A stretch of 64,000 bases of DNA from Larus michahellis (Eukaryota; Chordata; Aves; Charadriiformes; Laridae), in the NCBI RefSeq assembly GCF_964199755.1, contig NC_133899.1, forward strand, positions 26,825,446 through 26,889,445, written 5' to 3'. The first letter of the stretch is position 1; every line of letters begins with the position of its first letter. This document shows positions 52,701 through 59,712 of this stretch, one piece after another. The notes below the pieces were generated by a model. It did no database searches. It was not told the origin of the DNA and was given only the letters and a program-made list of their open reading frames with translations. A program made the translations under genes and the position numbers.

Positions 52701-55325
52701 GTGACAGAACTCTCCCTTTGGCTTTGGGTGCCCCATGAAATACCCGCTGAGAAGTAACCTAGAGTTAGGAGCTTAAACTGAATTTGGCTGTCCATCCGCC
52801 TCAGACTGAAAACCTCAGCCTTACTTATGTTTACCCAATATAGTACACTGAACAGAGTATGAAAGCCATTTGGAATTGAGAGTATATTCTTTTTCGTTCA
52901 AGTGGGTTTGTACTCTCAAAAACCAGCAGGTATTGTTTCCTTTTAGAAAGGTGAGGAAATAAATAATACAAAGTCGATAGCATGAAAAAGACAAACACTC
53001 ACTAAGTAATGGATTGATTAAGTTTTTATGTGGAATTCTAAGACTTCAGTATCCTGCACAATGTTCAAACTGTACCAAAAGGTATTAAACATAGCTTCTA
53101 CTGAAACTTTATTATTCCAACCACGCAAGTTGATTTGACTCACCTTTGTATCACTGCCCGGTGTGGCACTTAGGGCCAAGATCCGAAATTGATTTGTATA
53201 TTTGCTTAGTTCCCTAACAACCTAAGAATAGGGAAGATTCCATTAATATCCTTAAAGGAGATTATTTGCTGACACAAATTATATTGATGAAAATATTCAC
53301 TAAGTAGAGTGAGCTTAACAAAATAGTCTAAAAAAAGTTTATCTAAATTCAAATGGGAACCAGGAACTATGCACAACTCCACATGTATTCGGTCAATTTC
53401 TCCAGTATATAAAACTAACTTTCTTTTAGGTCACACATTGCTATGAGATTAAGCCACAATAACACAACAAACTCTTTGTTAATCAATATGAAACACAATT
53501 TTAAAAAGAAACCTTGAACTCATTTTACTAAGAACTTTACCAAAAAAAAGCTGCCCTTTTTTCTGGAAAAAATACCTCCCCCTTTTAAGAGCTATTCCAA
53601 CATAGCAAACACACCAGAGTACACCTGTAAATACAAATACATCTGAAAGAAACATCACAGTGACTTTTTTTTAAAATTGCCCTAGTAAAAAAAGTATGTT
53701 GAAACAAAAATTACAATTTTATTCAGACATTAAAAAAATTCCCACCTTGCCTTACCAAGTTTTACTACAGCTTTTACATAAAAACAAGGCACTGATGACG
53801 CAGAGGACTGTCTGATCTCTTTCAAACAAAGCTAAGGACCTATATGATGACAGTGACACTTTATGGAGATCCTGTAAATGATTTGGGGGGAGTTTTTTTG
53901 TAATTATGAGACAAGACTGGGGTGAATCCAGCATTACCTGACAGTAGGCGTGATTTCCAAGGGCTTTGTGGGCTTCATCAATAACCAAACATTTAATCTC
54001 CACAGCAGGACACGTCCCACGAGAAAGATCATTCACCATTATTTGAGGCGTAAGGAAAAAGACTCTCTTGGTAGCCCACAGTTCCCTCCGATTGAGGGCT
54101 TGGGTTCCCCCTGAAAATTAAAGAAATAACATTAGCAAACTGTTCTGCTGAGAACACACCATGACCTGAGAGCAACAGCAGAAGACCGAGAGGGCTGGCA
54201 GACATATGCTGGCTTTGGGAAATGAGCACCTTTTAAAATAGCATGCACCTTGATGCTATTCCCATTTTCAGAGGAGAAAAAAAAAAAAAAAGGCAAATAC
54301 AATGACCAGGAATATTTTTTGCATTAAAACACCATATCCAGAGACGCAGAAAACAAGGCTATAAAACTCAAGATGGGCCCTAGCCCTCCGCAGCCCCACA
54401 CCTAACCTACCCCTCCTCTGACAGAAGGCTGAACTTAAGAACAGGTAACGGATTTGGTCATGAAGGCTGTTACTTCAGTCAGCAACAAACCGCAGCTCAT
54501 GAAGTTAGGAAAAAAGGGGAAAAGAGCCATTATCCTTTGTCTTAAGTTTCATACAGAGCATATTTTCTGTGCAGACATATAAATCTCCACGCAGAAGCCC
54601 CAAGGCTGTATATGGCCCACAGGGCTGCACCCCAAAGCTCCAGAAAACATCTCCCCTTGCTCCATCACCCTTACATTGGCGACCTGGGGTTTTAACTATT
54701 GCAAAAAAACCCTGAAGTTAACCCCTGAAAAGCTTCTCGCCCTAAAAAAAAGACTTTTTTTTTTTTTTTTTTTTTTTTTTGTACCGTGAAAACACGGTGC
54801 TTGCCCTTGCCTTTAAGCTAAGCAGCCTCGATGGTGAACCTCTGAGGCGACCCCCGAGCACGACCCTCCCCGTCCCTTACCTGTCATCTCGGCCATGTGC
54901 CGGGCCGGGATGCCCATAACGCGGGCACAGGCCTCCATCTGCTGGGCCACCAGCGGCTTGGTTGGGGCGAGGAAGAGCACCTTGCCGGAGGGGAACCAGC
55001 GGTAGAAGTTGTACATGACGACGGCGGCCACGAAGGTCTTACCCAGCCCGGTGGGCAAGCAGACCAGCGTGTTGGCCAGCAAAGAGGCGCGTGCCATCCG
55101 CAACTGGTAGCCGCGCTCCGGGTAGTTGGTGGGGTAGATCCAAATGGACCCCACCGCCGCGCAGAAACCCCCCACCGGGCTCGGGTCCGCCGCCGCGGCC
55201 GCCGCCAACAGCAGCTCATCGTCGTCTTCTTCTTCTTCATCCTCCTCCTCCTTCCTCTTCTCCGTCGCCTTCCCGCCCGCCACCCGCCAGGCTTGAGGTA
55301 AAGTTCGTTGCCGGCCGCCGCTCAT
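10602..55325 (-). CDS. FANCM: FANCM, DEAH-box DNA translocase of the Fanconi anaemia core complex (5' portion, exons 1-13)
   Basis: Whole-gene entry; exons are listed separately. Splicing 13 exons gives 766 in-frame codons that match vertebrate FANCM throughout. Motifs seen: Walker A LPTGLGKT (residues 90-97), DEAH (193-196), SAT (224-226), motif IV around [10 protein letters not shown], motif [13 protein letters not shown] and motif [10 protein letters not shown] (560-567). An insert domain separates the two RecA lobes (about 286-450). Exons 11-13 carry the region that binds the MHF1/MHF2 histone-fold pair in the family. Known role: ATP-driven branch migration and fork reversal, and anchoring of the FA core complex to chromatin. 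The FAAP24-binding ERCC4-like C-terminus is not in the window. Every catalytic motif is intact and every junction is GT-AG. Start chosen at 55323-55325 (A at -3), as the translation opens with the family's MSG-RQRTL pattern. Shares a promoter with FKBP3; intron 4 holds an opposite-strand gene. Confidence 0.96.
11370..11527 (-). CDS. FANCM: FANCM exon 12 (MHF-binding region)
   Basis: 158 bp, phase 1 in, phase 0 out (CCATAG acceptor, GTGAGT donor). Residues 663-715. Aligns with human FANCM through W-LS-EEF--W-RLYR; the MHF1/MHF2 interaction maps to this part of the human protein. Confidence 0.92.
16028..16262 (-). CDS. FANCM: FANCM exon 11
   Basis: 235 bp, phase 0 in, phase 1 out (TTTACAG acceptor, GTAAGA donor). 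Residues 585-662: [15 protein letters not shown], then [20 protein letters not shown], the conserved tail of the helicase core, then a divergent Ser/Arg-rich stretch leading to the MHF-binding region. Confidence 0.96.
19480..19686 (-). CDS. FANCM: FANCM exon 10 (motifs V and VI)
   Basis: 207 bp, 69 codons, phase 0 on both sides (TATTCAG acceptor, GTGAGT donor). Residues 516-584 hold the nearly invariant [19 protein letters not shown] and the arginine-finger motif QRMGRTGR (560-567). Confidence 0.97.
20338..20531 (-). CDS. FANCM: FANCM exon 9 (motif IV)
   Basis: 194 bp, phase 1 in, phase 0 out (AAACAG acceptor, GTAAAG donor). Residues 451-515 contain [19 protein letters not shown] and [17 protein letters not shown] Thr/Ser/Asp-rich divergent linker precedes motif IV. 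Confidence 0.96.
22105..22168 (+). mobile_element. CR1 3'-end remnant
   Basis: Contains ATCTCCAGAGGTCCCTTCCA followed by ATTCTATGAT-type terminal units characteristic of CR1 3' ends. Only the terminal part remains. Confidence 0.7.
25195..25296 (-). CDS. FANCM: FANCM exon 8
   Basis: 102 bp, phase 1 on both sides (TTTTCAG acceptor, GTAAGT donor). Residues 417-450 include [20 protein letters not shown], the start of the second RecA lobe in FANCM. Confidence 0.95.
25799..25927 (-). CDS. FANCM: FANCM exon 7 (insert domain)
   Basis: 129 bp, phase 1 on both sides (ACAAAG acceptor, GTCAGT donor). Residues 374-416. The first half ([15 protein letters not shown]) is strongly FANCM-like; the second half is divergent. 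Confidence 0.93.
26218..26437 (+). mobile_element. CR1 LINE 3' end
   Basis: Translates in pieces to VVRHWNRLP and [18 protein letters not shown], the C-terminus of the CR1 ORF. The 3' UTR follows, ending AACCCAAACCATTCCATGAT and TCTATC. Lies in FANCM intron 6. Confidence 0.9.
26621..26700 (+). mobile_element. CR1 3'-end remnant with ATTCT units
   Basis: GACTAGATGATCATTGTAGG and ACCCTTCCAGATGAAAG followed by repeated ATTCTATTCT units: the 3' terminus of a second CR1 copy in FANCM intron 6. Confidence 0.8.
27777..27909 (-). CDS. FANCM: FANCM exon 6 (insert domain)
   Basis: 133 bp, phase 0 in, phase 1 out, TTTACAG acceptor and GTGAAA donor. Residues 330-373 and the first base of 374. Carries [20 protein letters not shown] and a GIMDGSK end, as in other FANCM proteins. 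Confidence 0.95.
28695..28826 (-). CDS. FANCM: FANCM exon 5 (insert domain)
   Basis: 132 bp, 44 codons, phase 0 on both sides (TTGCAG acceptor, GTAAAT donor). Residues 286-329 contain [18 protein letters not shown], a FANCM-diagnostic stretch. Directly continues exon 4 in the FANCM alignment, so no coding exon is missing from the long intron. Confidence 0.95.
28827..36399. other. FANCM: FANCM intron 4, part upstream of the nested gene
   Basis: No coding exon was recognised on either strand. About 30590-30900 is a GC-richer patch open in more than one frame with no recognisable product. Otherwise AT-rich unique-looking DNA with A-rich tracts. The 139-codon open frame at 35959-36378 resembles no family known to me and is probably chance. 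Confidence 0.6.
36400..37280 (+). promoter_or_regulatory. CpG-island promoter of the nested SOUL-like gene
   Basis: An isolated GC- and CpG-rich block in AT-rich intron DNA, starting about 280 bp upstream of the start codon and running into intron 1. A TATA-like TTCATAAAG lies at about 36618-36626, roughly 55 bp before the ATG. This would give the nested gene transcription independent of FANCM. The transcription start is inferred. Confidence 0.75.
36679..36904 (+). CDS. SOUL-like gene exon 1
   Basis: 226 bp coding, phase 1 out at a GTAAGA donor. Encodes residues 1-75: a Gly-rich start, then [20 protein letters not shown], then an Asp/Glu-rich helix-like run (about 45-57) and a [15 protein letters not shown] tail. 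GC-rich and inside a CpG island, unlike the later exons. Confidence 0.85.
36679..46929 (+). CDS. SOUL/HEBP-family heme-binding-like protein, nested in FANCM intron 4
   Basis: Whole-gene entry. Five exons with GT-AG junctions splice to 271 codons plus stop. Residues about 105-271 look like the SOUL heme-binding domain: an N-terminal [18 protein letters not shown] strand, [11 protein letters not shown] (154-164, compare G-GMT-PI in HEBP1), [18 protein letters not shown] (202-219) and the terminal GYTNP...NRHNEIWFL (252-268), where HEBP1/HEBP2 have GYDPP...R-NE-W. Family members bind tetrapyrroles or act in mitochondria; chick SOUL is expressed in retina and pineal. Heme binding here is not shown. 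Residues 1-105 are an acidic Ser-rich extension absent from HEBP1 and HEBP2, so this is probably a third vertebrate subfamily; I cannot assign a symbol. Start at 36679 has G at -3 and +4; in-frame Met8 and Met18 (MITLEDLDG) are alternatives. No stop or frameshift interrupts it. Confidence 0.88.
38323..38366. repeat. AT-rich low-complexity repeat
   Basis: About 44 bp of TTATAATATATAATA-type sequence composed almost only of A and T, self-complementary in several registers. In intron 1 of the SOUL-like gene. Confidence 0.8.
43102..43193 (+). CDS. SOUL-like gene exon 2
   Basis: 92 bp, phase 1 in, phase 0 out (TTTGTTGCAG acceptor, GTACCG donor). Residues 76-106, with [11 protein letters not shown] and [15 protein letters not shown] linker between the acidic N-terminus and the SOUL domain. 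Confidence 0.85.
44479..44514. repeat. 36-bp perfect palindrome
   Basis: Exact self-complement centred on ATGCAT, with arms TTGTATACAAATACAATG. A related TTGTATACAAATACAATG copy lies about 60 bp upstream (near 44423). In intron 2 of the SOUL-like gene, about 85 bp before exon 3. Confidence 0.92.
44600..44741 (+). CDS. SOUL-like gene exon 3 (start of SOUL domain)
   Basis: 142 bp, phase 0 in, phase 1 out (TTTGCAG acceptor, GTAATT donor). Residues 107-153: [18 protein letters not shown], then a helix ending LMRYICEQN. Corresponds to the YEER...GKFATV and helix-A region of HEBP1. Confidence 0.9.
46145..46328 (+). CDS. SOUL-like gene exon 4 (core of SOUL domain)
   Basis: 184 bp, phase 1 in, phase 2 out (CTCCTCAG acceptor, GTAAGA donor). 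Residues 154-214: the LGITIPIV strand, the [18 protein letters not shown] segment (compare the RIPNQFQSDPP-like region of HEBP1) and [13 protein letters not shown]. Confidence 0.92.
46758..46929 (+). CDS. SOUL-like gene exon 5 (C-terminus and stop)
   Basis: 172 bp from a TTACAG acceptor to a TAG at 46927-46929. Residues 215-271 with SFRGITNED, a helix, and the family's terminal AGYTNP...RHNEIWFL strand. Confidence 0.92.
47910..48060 (-). mobile_element. CR1 LINE fragment
   Basis: Reads as the complement of CR1 3'-region sequence: GAGCACCTCCAGGGGTTGGG, then CCATTCCAGTATCTGACCAC and CCTAATACCTAATTTTCCCT. Lies downstream of the SOUL-like stop codon and may be part of its 3' UTR. Confidence 0.8.
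48705..48745. repeat. AAAAAT and GA simple repeat
   Basis: Tandem AAAAT/AAAAAT units to about 48732, followed by GA dinucleotides to about 48745. Confidence 0.85.
52294..52452 (-). CDS. FANCM: FANCM exon 4
   Basis: 159 bp, 53 codons, phase 0 on both sides (AAACAG acceptor, GTGAGT donor). Residues 233-285 close the first RecA lobe: the translation matches FANCM around [20 protein letters not shown] and VPLGEEL. The next exon is about 23.5 kb away, beyond the nested SOUL-like gene. Confidence 0.96.
53144..53221 (-). CDS. FANCM: FANCM exon 3 (motif III, SAT)
   Basis: 78 bp, 26 codons, phase 0 on both sides (TTCTTAG acceptor, GTGAGT donor). Residues 207-232 carry the ALSATPGSD motif that couples ATP hydrolysis to translocation in SF2 enzymes. 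Confidence 0.95.
53938..54110 (-). CDS. FANCM: FANCM exon 2 (DEAH box)
   Basis: 173 bp between a TTTTCAG acceptor and a GTAATG donor. Encodes residues 149-206, including the segment [12 protein letters not shown] and the Walker [17 protein letters not shown]. Phase 1 in, phase 0 out. Confidence 0.96.
54755..54780. repeat. Homopolymer T(26)
   Basis: Twenty-six consecutive T on the plus strand, about 100 bp beyond the FANCM exon 1 donor, so A-rich in the FANCM pre-mRNA. Confidence 0.95.
54881..55325 (-). CDS. FANCM: FANCM exon 1 (start codon, acidic N-terminus, Walker A)
   Basis: 445 bp coding, ending in phase 1 before a GTAAGG donor. Encodes residues 1-148 and the first base of codon 149. 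An acidic Glu/Asp run (about 26-37) and a six-Ala run replace a longer Ser/Pro-rich segment in human FANCM. The conserved core then begins at the IWIYPTN motif, with the ATP-binding LPTGLGKT at 90-97. Lies inside the CpG island. Confidence 0.96.
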
Positions 55326-55608
55326 TCTCCCTCAGGGCACCACCGCTCCGCGCGGCTCCCGCCCGCTCTGAGGTAACGCGCGCCGAGGCGCAGCGTCCTC
55401 CATTTTCCCTCAGCGCCGCCGCTTGAAAGCCCCGCGGGAGCCGCCGCAGGGACGGAGGGGTGGGACCGGAGACGGCCGAGCCGTCTCCGGTCCCACCCCT
55501 CCGTCCCTGCGGCGGCTCCCGCGGGGCCGACGGGAAGGCTGGGCGGTGCGTGAGGAGGAGCCGGTGGTGGAGGAGGAGGAGGAGGTGGCGGCGGCGGCGG
55601 GCGGGAAA
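55326..55608. promoter_or_regulatory. Bidirectional FANCM/FKBP3 promoter
   Basis: 283 bp separate the divergent start codons of FANCM (minus) and FKBP3 (plus). The segment is very GC- and CpG-rich, has no TATA box, and sits in a CpG island running from about 54840 to 56080. The layout is typical of a housekeeping head-to-head pair. It contains a long perfect inverted repeat. Confidence 0.85.
55429..55527. repeat. Perfect 48-bp inverted repeat with 3-nt loop
   Basis: Arms 55429-55476 and 55480-55527 are exact reverse complements around the loop CGA. Arms are GC-rich (they begin GCCCCGCGGGAGCCGCC). The first mismatch is immediately outside each arm. It lies in the shared FANCM/FKBP3 promoter, in the 5' UTR or core promoter of FKBP3. 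Confidence 0.97.
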
Positions 55609-55719
55609 ATGGCGGCGGCGGCGGGTCCGGCGCAGCCCTGGAGCGCTGAGGAGCTGCGGAGCGAGGCGCTGCCCAAGAAGGATATTATCAAGTTCCTTCA
55701 GGAGCACGCAGCCCAGGCG
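55609..55719 (+). CDS. FKBP3: FKBP3 exon 1
   Basis: 111 bp coding, residues 1-37, phase 0 at a GTAAGG donor. A poly-Ala start, then [20 protein letters not shown] as in other FKBP25 proteins. The frame is open upstream of the ATG but has no earlier ATG. Confidence 0.96.
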
Positions 55720-58700
55720 GTAAGGGGTGGGTGTGTGGAAGGGGGTCCCCTCTTCTGTGTGTCCCTCCTTCAACCGGCGTGTCTTGCAGTTCCTGGCGGA
55801 GCACAAGCTGCTGGGGCAGGTGAAGAACGTGGCGAAGACGGCGAATAAGGAGCAGCTCATCGCGGCCTACACGCAGCTCTTCCACACGCAGGTTTGGAAC
55901 CGGGGTGGTGGGGGCCGGCGGCCGGGGCTCAGGTGGTGGCTGATGGCTGACGCCCCTCTGCCTCCCCTCAGCGGTTCAAGGGCACGGATGGCACGGAGAA
56001 GGCGGCAGAGAAGGCGAAGCCCGCCAAGGTGGAGGAGGCCAAGGGGAAAGCAGCGAAGCCTGAGGAGGCCGTAGAGGAGGTGGGCGCAGCACCCCCTGAC
56101 TCGCCTCATTTGGGTGATTTCGTGGGTGGATTTCAGTGGTGCCCAGTGACAGGACGAGGGGCGACGGGCACAAACTGAAACATGGGGAATTCTATCTCAA
56201 CATGAAGAGAAACCTCTTTACTTTGAGGGTGCCCAGAGAGGCTGTGTAGTCTCCTTCTCTGGAGATATTCAAACCCCACCATGGATCCGTTCCTGTCCCA
56301 CCTGCTCTGGGTGACCCTGCTTTGGCAGGACGTTGGACTGGATGAGCTCCGGGGGTCCCTTCCAACCCCACATTGTGTGGGCCAGCCAGGTTATCCAGGT
56401 CTTCAAAAACCTGATTACTGCAAGAAGTCTGGTACCATGCCTTAAGCTTACCCAGCTTCTGTAATGTAATTAGTGATCGGCACTGTGCCTCCCTCCCAAA
56501 GCTTCAGCCTTTGCTGAAAACTGCACCTACGCTGCTGTGTTTTCCCCAGATACTACAGCCCTGCAATATCGCATGAGTGTGCCATTCACTAACACTGCAT
56601 CTGTTCATTTGGTGCCTTGGACTAACTCATTGTTCCATCTTGAATGTAGTTGGTCTGAGACTAGTTAATGCAGCAGTCATAACTCTTGTTTTTATAAACT
56701 TAGGGGCCGCCGAAGTATACAAAATCAATTTTAAAGAAGGGCGATAAAACCAACTTCCCGAAGAAAGGGGACACTGTTCATTGCTGGTATACAGGCAAAC
56801 TACAAGATGGAACAGTCTTCGATACCAATATTCAAACAAGTAAGGTCACGTATATACTGTTTGGCTTTTGTTGCAAATGTGGGTAGAGGAAATTATGTGG
56901 ACTCGTTAAGCAGCCTTGGGCAGGCGCTCCCTTATGGAAGCTGTGCATGGTGGGAGTCGTGACAAACTACTTTTACCGTGGTGGTGTTGGGCTGACTGGG
57001 GCTGTCTCTGCAGTCTGCTCTCGGAGCCTGATTTTCCATGAGGGAGCGCAGAGCAGTATTTTGGGAGTGGCTGGTGTCAAGTGACAGTGCTGCATCTTGC
57101 CAGGCCTCACGTCTGGTATTCTCCAGCCATACATAATGTGAAATGCAGGGATTTAATCAGGGCTGAAACTACTTGGGAGGAAAGATGGCTCCTCCTCCGG
57201 GAGCTCCCTTTATCTGTGGAACTTGAGCACCAACAGCATAGATCGCTTCTCTAAATAGACAGGTCTTGGTGTGCTTCTGTAATAAACCCTGAAGCGCGGA
57301 GGCACTGGAATGAGAGTGATTTGAAGTAGTCTGGTGTTCCGTATCCACTGCAGAGAAGTCTGCTGGTATTTTTGTGGCAGTTTCTCAATCGGGATTTAGG
57401 TATATGAAATTCTGCAGTCTTAGAAACACTTTTCCTGCAGCGATGTCCAAGACCGAGAGGAACAGCAGGGCTGTCACTGGAATACTGTCTGTGAGCCATT
57501 GTACTTGTTCTGTGTTCTGTATTGACTTTTTTTGGTTCACTAATGTGTTTATGACTTGTACCATCAACTGTAGTAGTTCAGAAATGAGTCTTGGAGTTCA
57601 GTGGATCAGTATCTTAAAGATGCTCATCAGCTTTAGCTCTTGGTGCAACTTGCATGTTTCATAACGTTTTTAGTGCACTTCTAGAAATCTGATAATGGGC
57701 TCAAAATAATACAGTAAGAACAGATATTTATATAAAGCATGATTTAATAGTAACTTTAGATAGAAGCATGGAATGTGCTGGTGTGATGTTAAAGCAAATG
57801 CACATAAAACTGTCTTTCAGGTTCAAAGAAGAAAAAAGCAGCCAAACCTTTAAGTTTCAAAGTTGGCGTAGGAAAAGTAATCAGAGGTGTAAGTAAACCA
57901 TTAATGACTCCCTCAGAACCCAAAAAGAGTTTTCATTCCACAGGATTTATGACTGGGGTGCAAATTTTAAGCTGCTCTTCTTGTTTCTGGTGGAGGTAAA
58001 AAGGCAATTGGAAAGGGTTTACATCCGCCGGTGTAATATTTGTTCTTTATGGATGCATTCATTCATCTGCAGTGTCATTCCTCTCGTTAAGTAGTGTGTG
58101 GAACACAGTGTAACGTGTTACACAGACACTGGTGTGAACTTGGCATGTCTGGGAGATACCAGCTGATGTGCAAAGGAGGTGCTTAACTCTGGCTGTGGCT
58201 GAGCCAGTGGTGAAACAGGTGTCTGTCTGCACGAGGCAAGAATGCAAGAAGCGTCTTATGTTTACCTGACTCTAAAAAAACAAAACGAACCTGACCCAGC
58301 ATAATCTTCCATGCTGCCGCTGTGCAGGAAAAAGGCCTTTATGGGTGAAGGGATTGGCACTGGGAGGGGGAAATGTCCCTGGGCTTGTGGCCAGTACTGC
58401 AGAAGCAGGAGTCACTTGGGTTTTCTGTAGCCTCTTGGCTCCCGTGTTTGTGTGGCTGGCAGGTATCCTCCTCACACAGTTACAAGGCGTGAGCAGCAGC
58501 TGCTCATTGTGAAGTGTTGATACAGTGCTAAACAGAACACCGGCTTTGGGCAGTGCAAGCGAGTCTTGAAGAGGGACAAGCACTGAAATAAGTCTTTAAG
58601 CATCATCCTCAAATAACGGGTAATCCATTGATACTGCACAACAGCAGGGAAACCTGAGGCAGAGAGACAAACCCCTTGGTACAGTGTGTGGTGGTCTCCT

Positions 58701-59712
58701 GGGAAGCGCTTTCTGAAACAGGATAATTCCTTAGAAACAAGCTTGTTACTGCATTGGTTCATGAGTATCATCACAATGTAAAAGCAGGAATCCGCACTGC
58801 CAAGTACAGTGCAAACTAACACAGGAACAGGGAACGTCCGCCAAAGGCGATGTTTCTTCCCACAAATCAAAAGGTGAAGCTACCTCGCAGCGCATGCTGG
58901 GGTGGGTGAGCGTGCTGGAGAAAATGACGCGGTATTCACAGTTACTCACAGCAGCAAACGGGAGAAGCATGTGAAATGCACTTTCCCTTAAGCTCTCTGA
59001 GACTGCTGTGTTCTTTTGTGGTTTGTTTGAGTTTGTTCTGGTTTGGTTTTTCAGTGGGATGAAGCTCTCTTAACAATGAGTAAAGGAGAGAAGGCTCAAC
59101 TGGAGATTGAACCTGAGTGGGCATACGGCAAGAAAGGGCAGCCCGATGCTAAGTATCCTTCCACAACTAATTACTCATTAAGCAACTTGGAAATGCTTGG
59201 TGGAATAAGGTGCTTTATGGAGAGGGCTGTAATGGGGGAGCATTCGCTTGGCACGCATAGCAGGCTTAGAATGTTAACAGTACAAAAAAAATTCAGTGAA
59301 CTTAATGGATGGATGCAACTGCCCATTTGTTTTGAAGAAAAACTCCTGTAGGGAGTACTGCGGGGGAGAACCCGCCAGTGTTTGCTGCTGGCGTTTTTAT
59401 TCTAGCTGCTTCCAAATGCTTTATTAAGACACATGTCTAAATAAAGCGCTATCCACGGAACTGGGACTGAGCGTCTCATGACAGCTGGGTTTAGAGACCA
59501 GCTGTGGCTCCGCACTGAATCCGGGATGTTAAAACGGGGCAGTGAAATAGAAAACTGACACATGAGAAACAGGACAGGTGCTAACTCACTTAACACGGAT
59601 GGATGTGATAACTGTGGGCTGGGGTTTTTTTTAAGCTTCCTTAACGTGTGCCAACAGGATTCCACCAAATGCAAAACTTTTCTTTGAAGTGGAATTGGTG
59701 GATATTGAATGA
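55609..59712 (+). CDS. FKBP3: FKBP3 (FKBP25), nuclear FK506-binding prolyl isomerase
   Basis: Whole-gene entry. Seven exons splice to 225 aa (human has 224). Residues 1-71 match the basic tilted helical bundle unique to FKBP25 ([31 protein letters not shown]). Residues 72-107 are a Lys/Glu/Ala-rich linker. The FKBP domain (about 108-225) has [18 protein letters not shown], a basic KKKKAAKP loop (nuclear-localisation-like), [16 protein letters not shown] and [18 protein letters not shown], with the pocket Trp at 176 and the usual VELVDI end. Known role: nuclear peptidyl-prolyl cis-trans isomerase that binds rapamycin, nucleic acids and chromatin factors. Start chosen at 55609 (A at -3, G at +4). 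It is transcribed away from FANCM and converges on PRPF39. The reading frame is intact. Confidence 0.97.
55790..55891 (+). CDS. FKBP3: FKBP3 exon 2
   Basis: 102 bp, 34 codons, residues 38-71, phase 0 on both sides (CTTGCAG acceptor, GTTTGG donor). Completes the N-terminal helical bundle. Flanked by very short introns of 70 and 80 bp. Confidence 0.96.
55972..56079 (+). CDS. FKBP3: FKBP3 exon 3 (charged linker)
   Basis: 108 bp, 36 codons, residues 72-107, phase 0 on both sides (CCTCAG acceptor, GTGGGC donor). Begins RFKGTDGTE, then Lys/Glu/Ala-rich and more Ala-rich than the mammalian linker. Confidence 0.93.
56132..56388 (+). mobile_element. CR1 LINE 3' end in FKBP3 intron 3
   Basis: GTGCCCAGTGACAGGACGAG, GAAACATGGGGAATTCTATC, GGAGATATTCAAACCCCACC, then GACTGGATGAGCTCC and GGTCCCTTCCAACCCCA: a contiguous CR1 3' region, well preserved compared with the other copies here. 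Confidence 0.92.
56704..56839 (+). CDS. FKBP3: FKBP3 exon 4 (start of FKBP domain)
   Basis: 136 bp, residues 108-152, phase 0 in, phase 1 out (ACTTAG acceptor, GTAAGG donor). [20 protein letters not shown] and [18 protein letters not shown] are diagnostic of FKBP25. Confidence 0.97.
57821..57888 (+). CDS. FKBP3: FKBP3 exon 5
   Basis: 68 bp, residues 153-175, phase 1 in, phase 0 out (CTTTCAG acceptor, GTAAGT donor). Basic KKKKAAKP loop, then [11 protein letters not shown]. Confidence 0.96.
59055..59152 (+). CDS. FKBP3: FKBP3 exon 6
   Basis: 98 bp, residues 176-207, phase 0 in, phase 2 out (TTTTCAG acceptor, GTATCC donor). [20 protein letters not shown] and [11 protein letters not shown]. Confidence 0.96.
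59658..59712 (+). CDS. FKBP3: FKBP3 exon 7 (C-terminus and stop)
   Basis: 55 bp coding from a CAACAG acceptor to TGA at 59710-59712. Encodes [18 protein letters not shown]. Confidence 0.96.

Larger units (their letters stand above)
52453..54880 (-). other. FANCM: FANCM introns 3 to 1
   Basis: Introns at 52453-53143, 53222-53937 and 54111-54880. The last holds a T(26) homopolymer and enters the CpG island near exon 1. No further element recognised. Confidence 0.75.
56080..59657 (+). other. FKBP3: FKBP3 introns 3-6
   Basis: Intron 3 (56080-56703) holds a CR1 3' end. Introns 4 (56840-57820), 5 (57889-59054) and 6 (59153-59657) show no recognisable element or exon. Confidence 0.75.

Noticed and set aside
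55091-56074. Several long open frames in other phases across the CpG island (up to about 200 codons)
   Set aside because: High GC suppresses stop codons. They overlap FANCM exon 1 and FKBP3 exons 1-3, read as Arg/Pro/Ala-rich, and some begin at non-ATG codons.
59424-59445. AATAAA near 59437 as an FKBP3 poly(A) signal
   Set aside because: It lies in intron 6, before the last coding exon, which is required for the conserved C-terminus.
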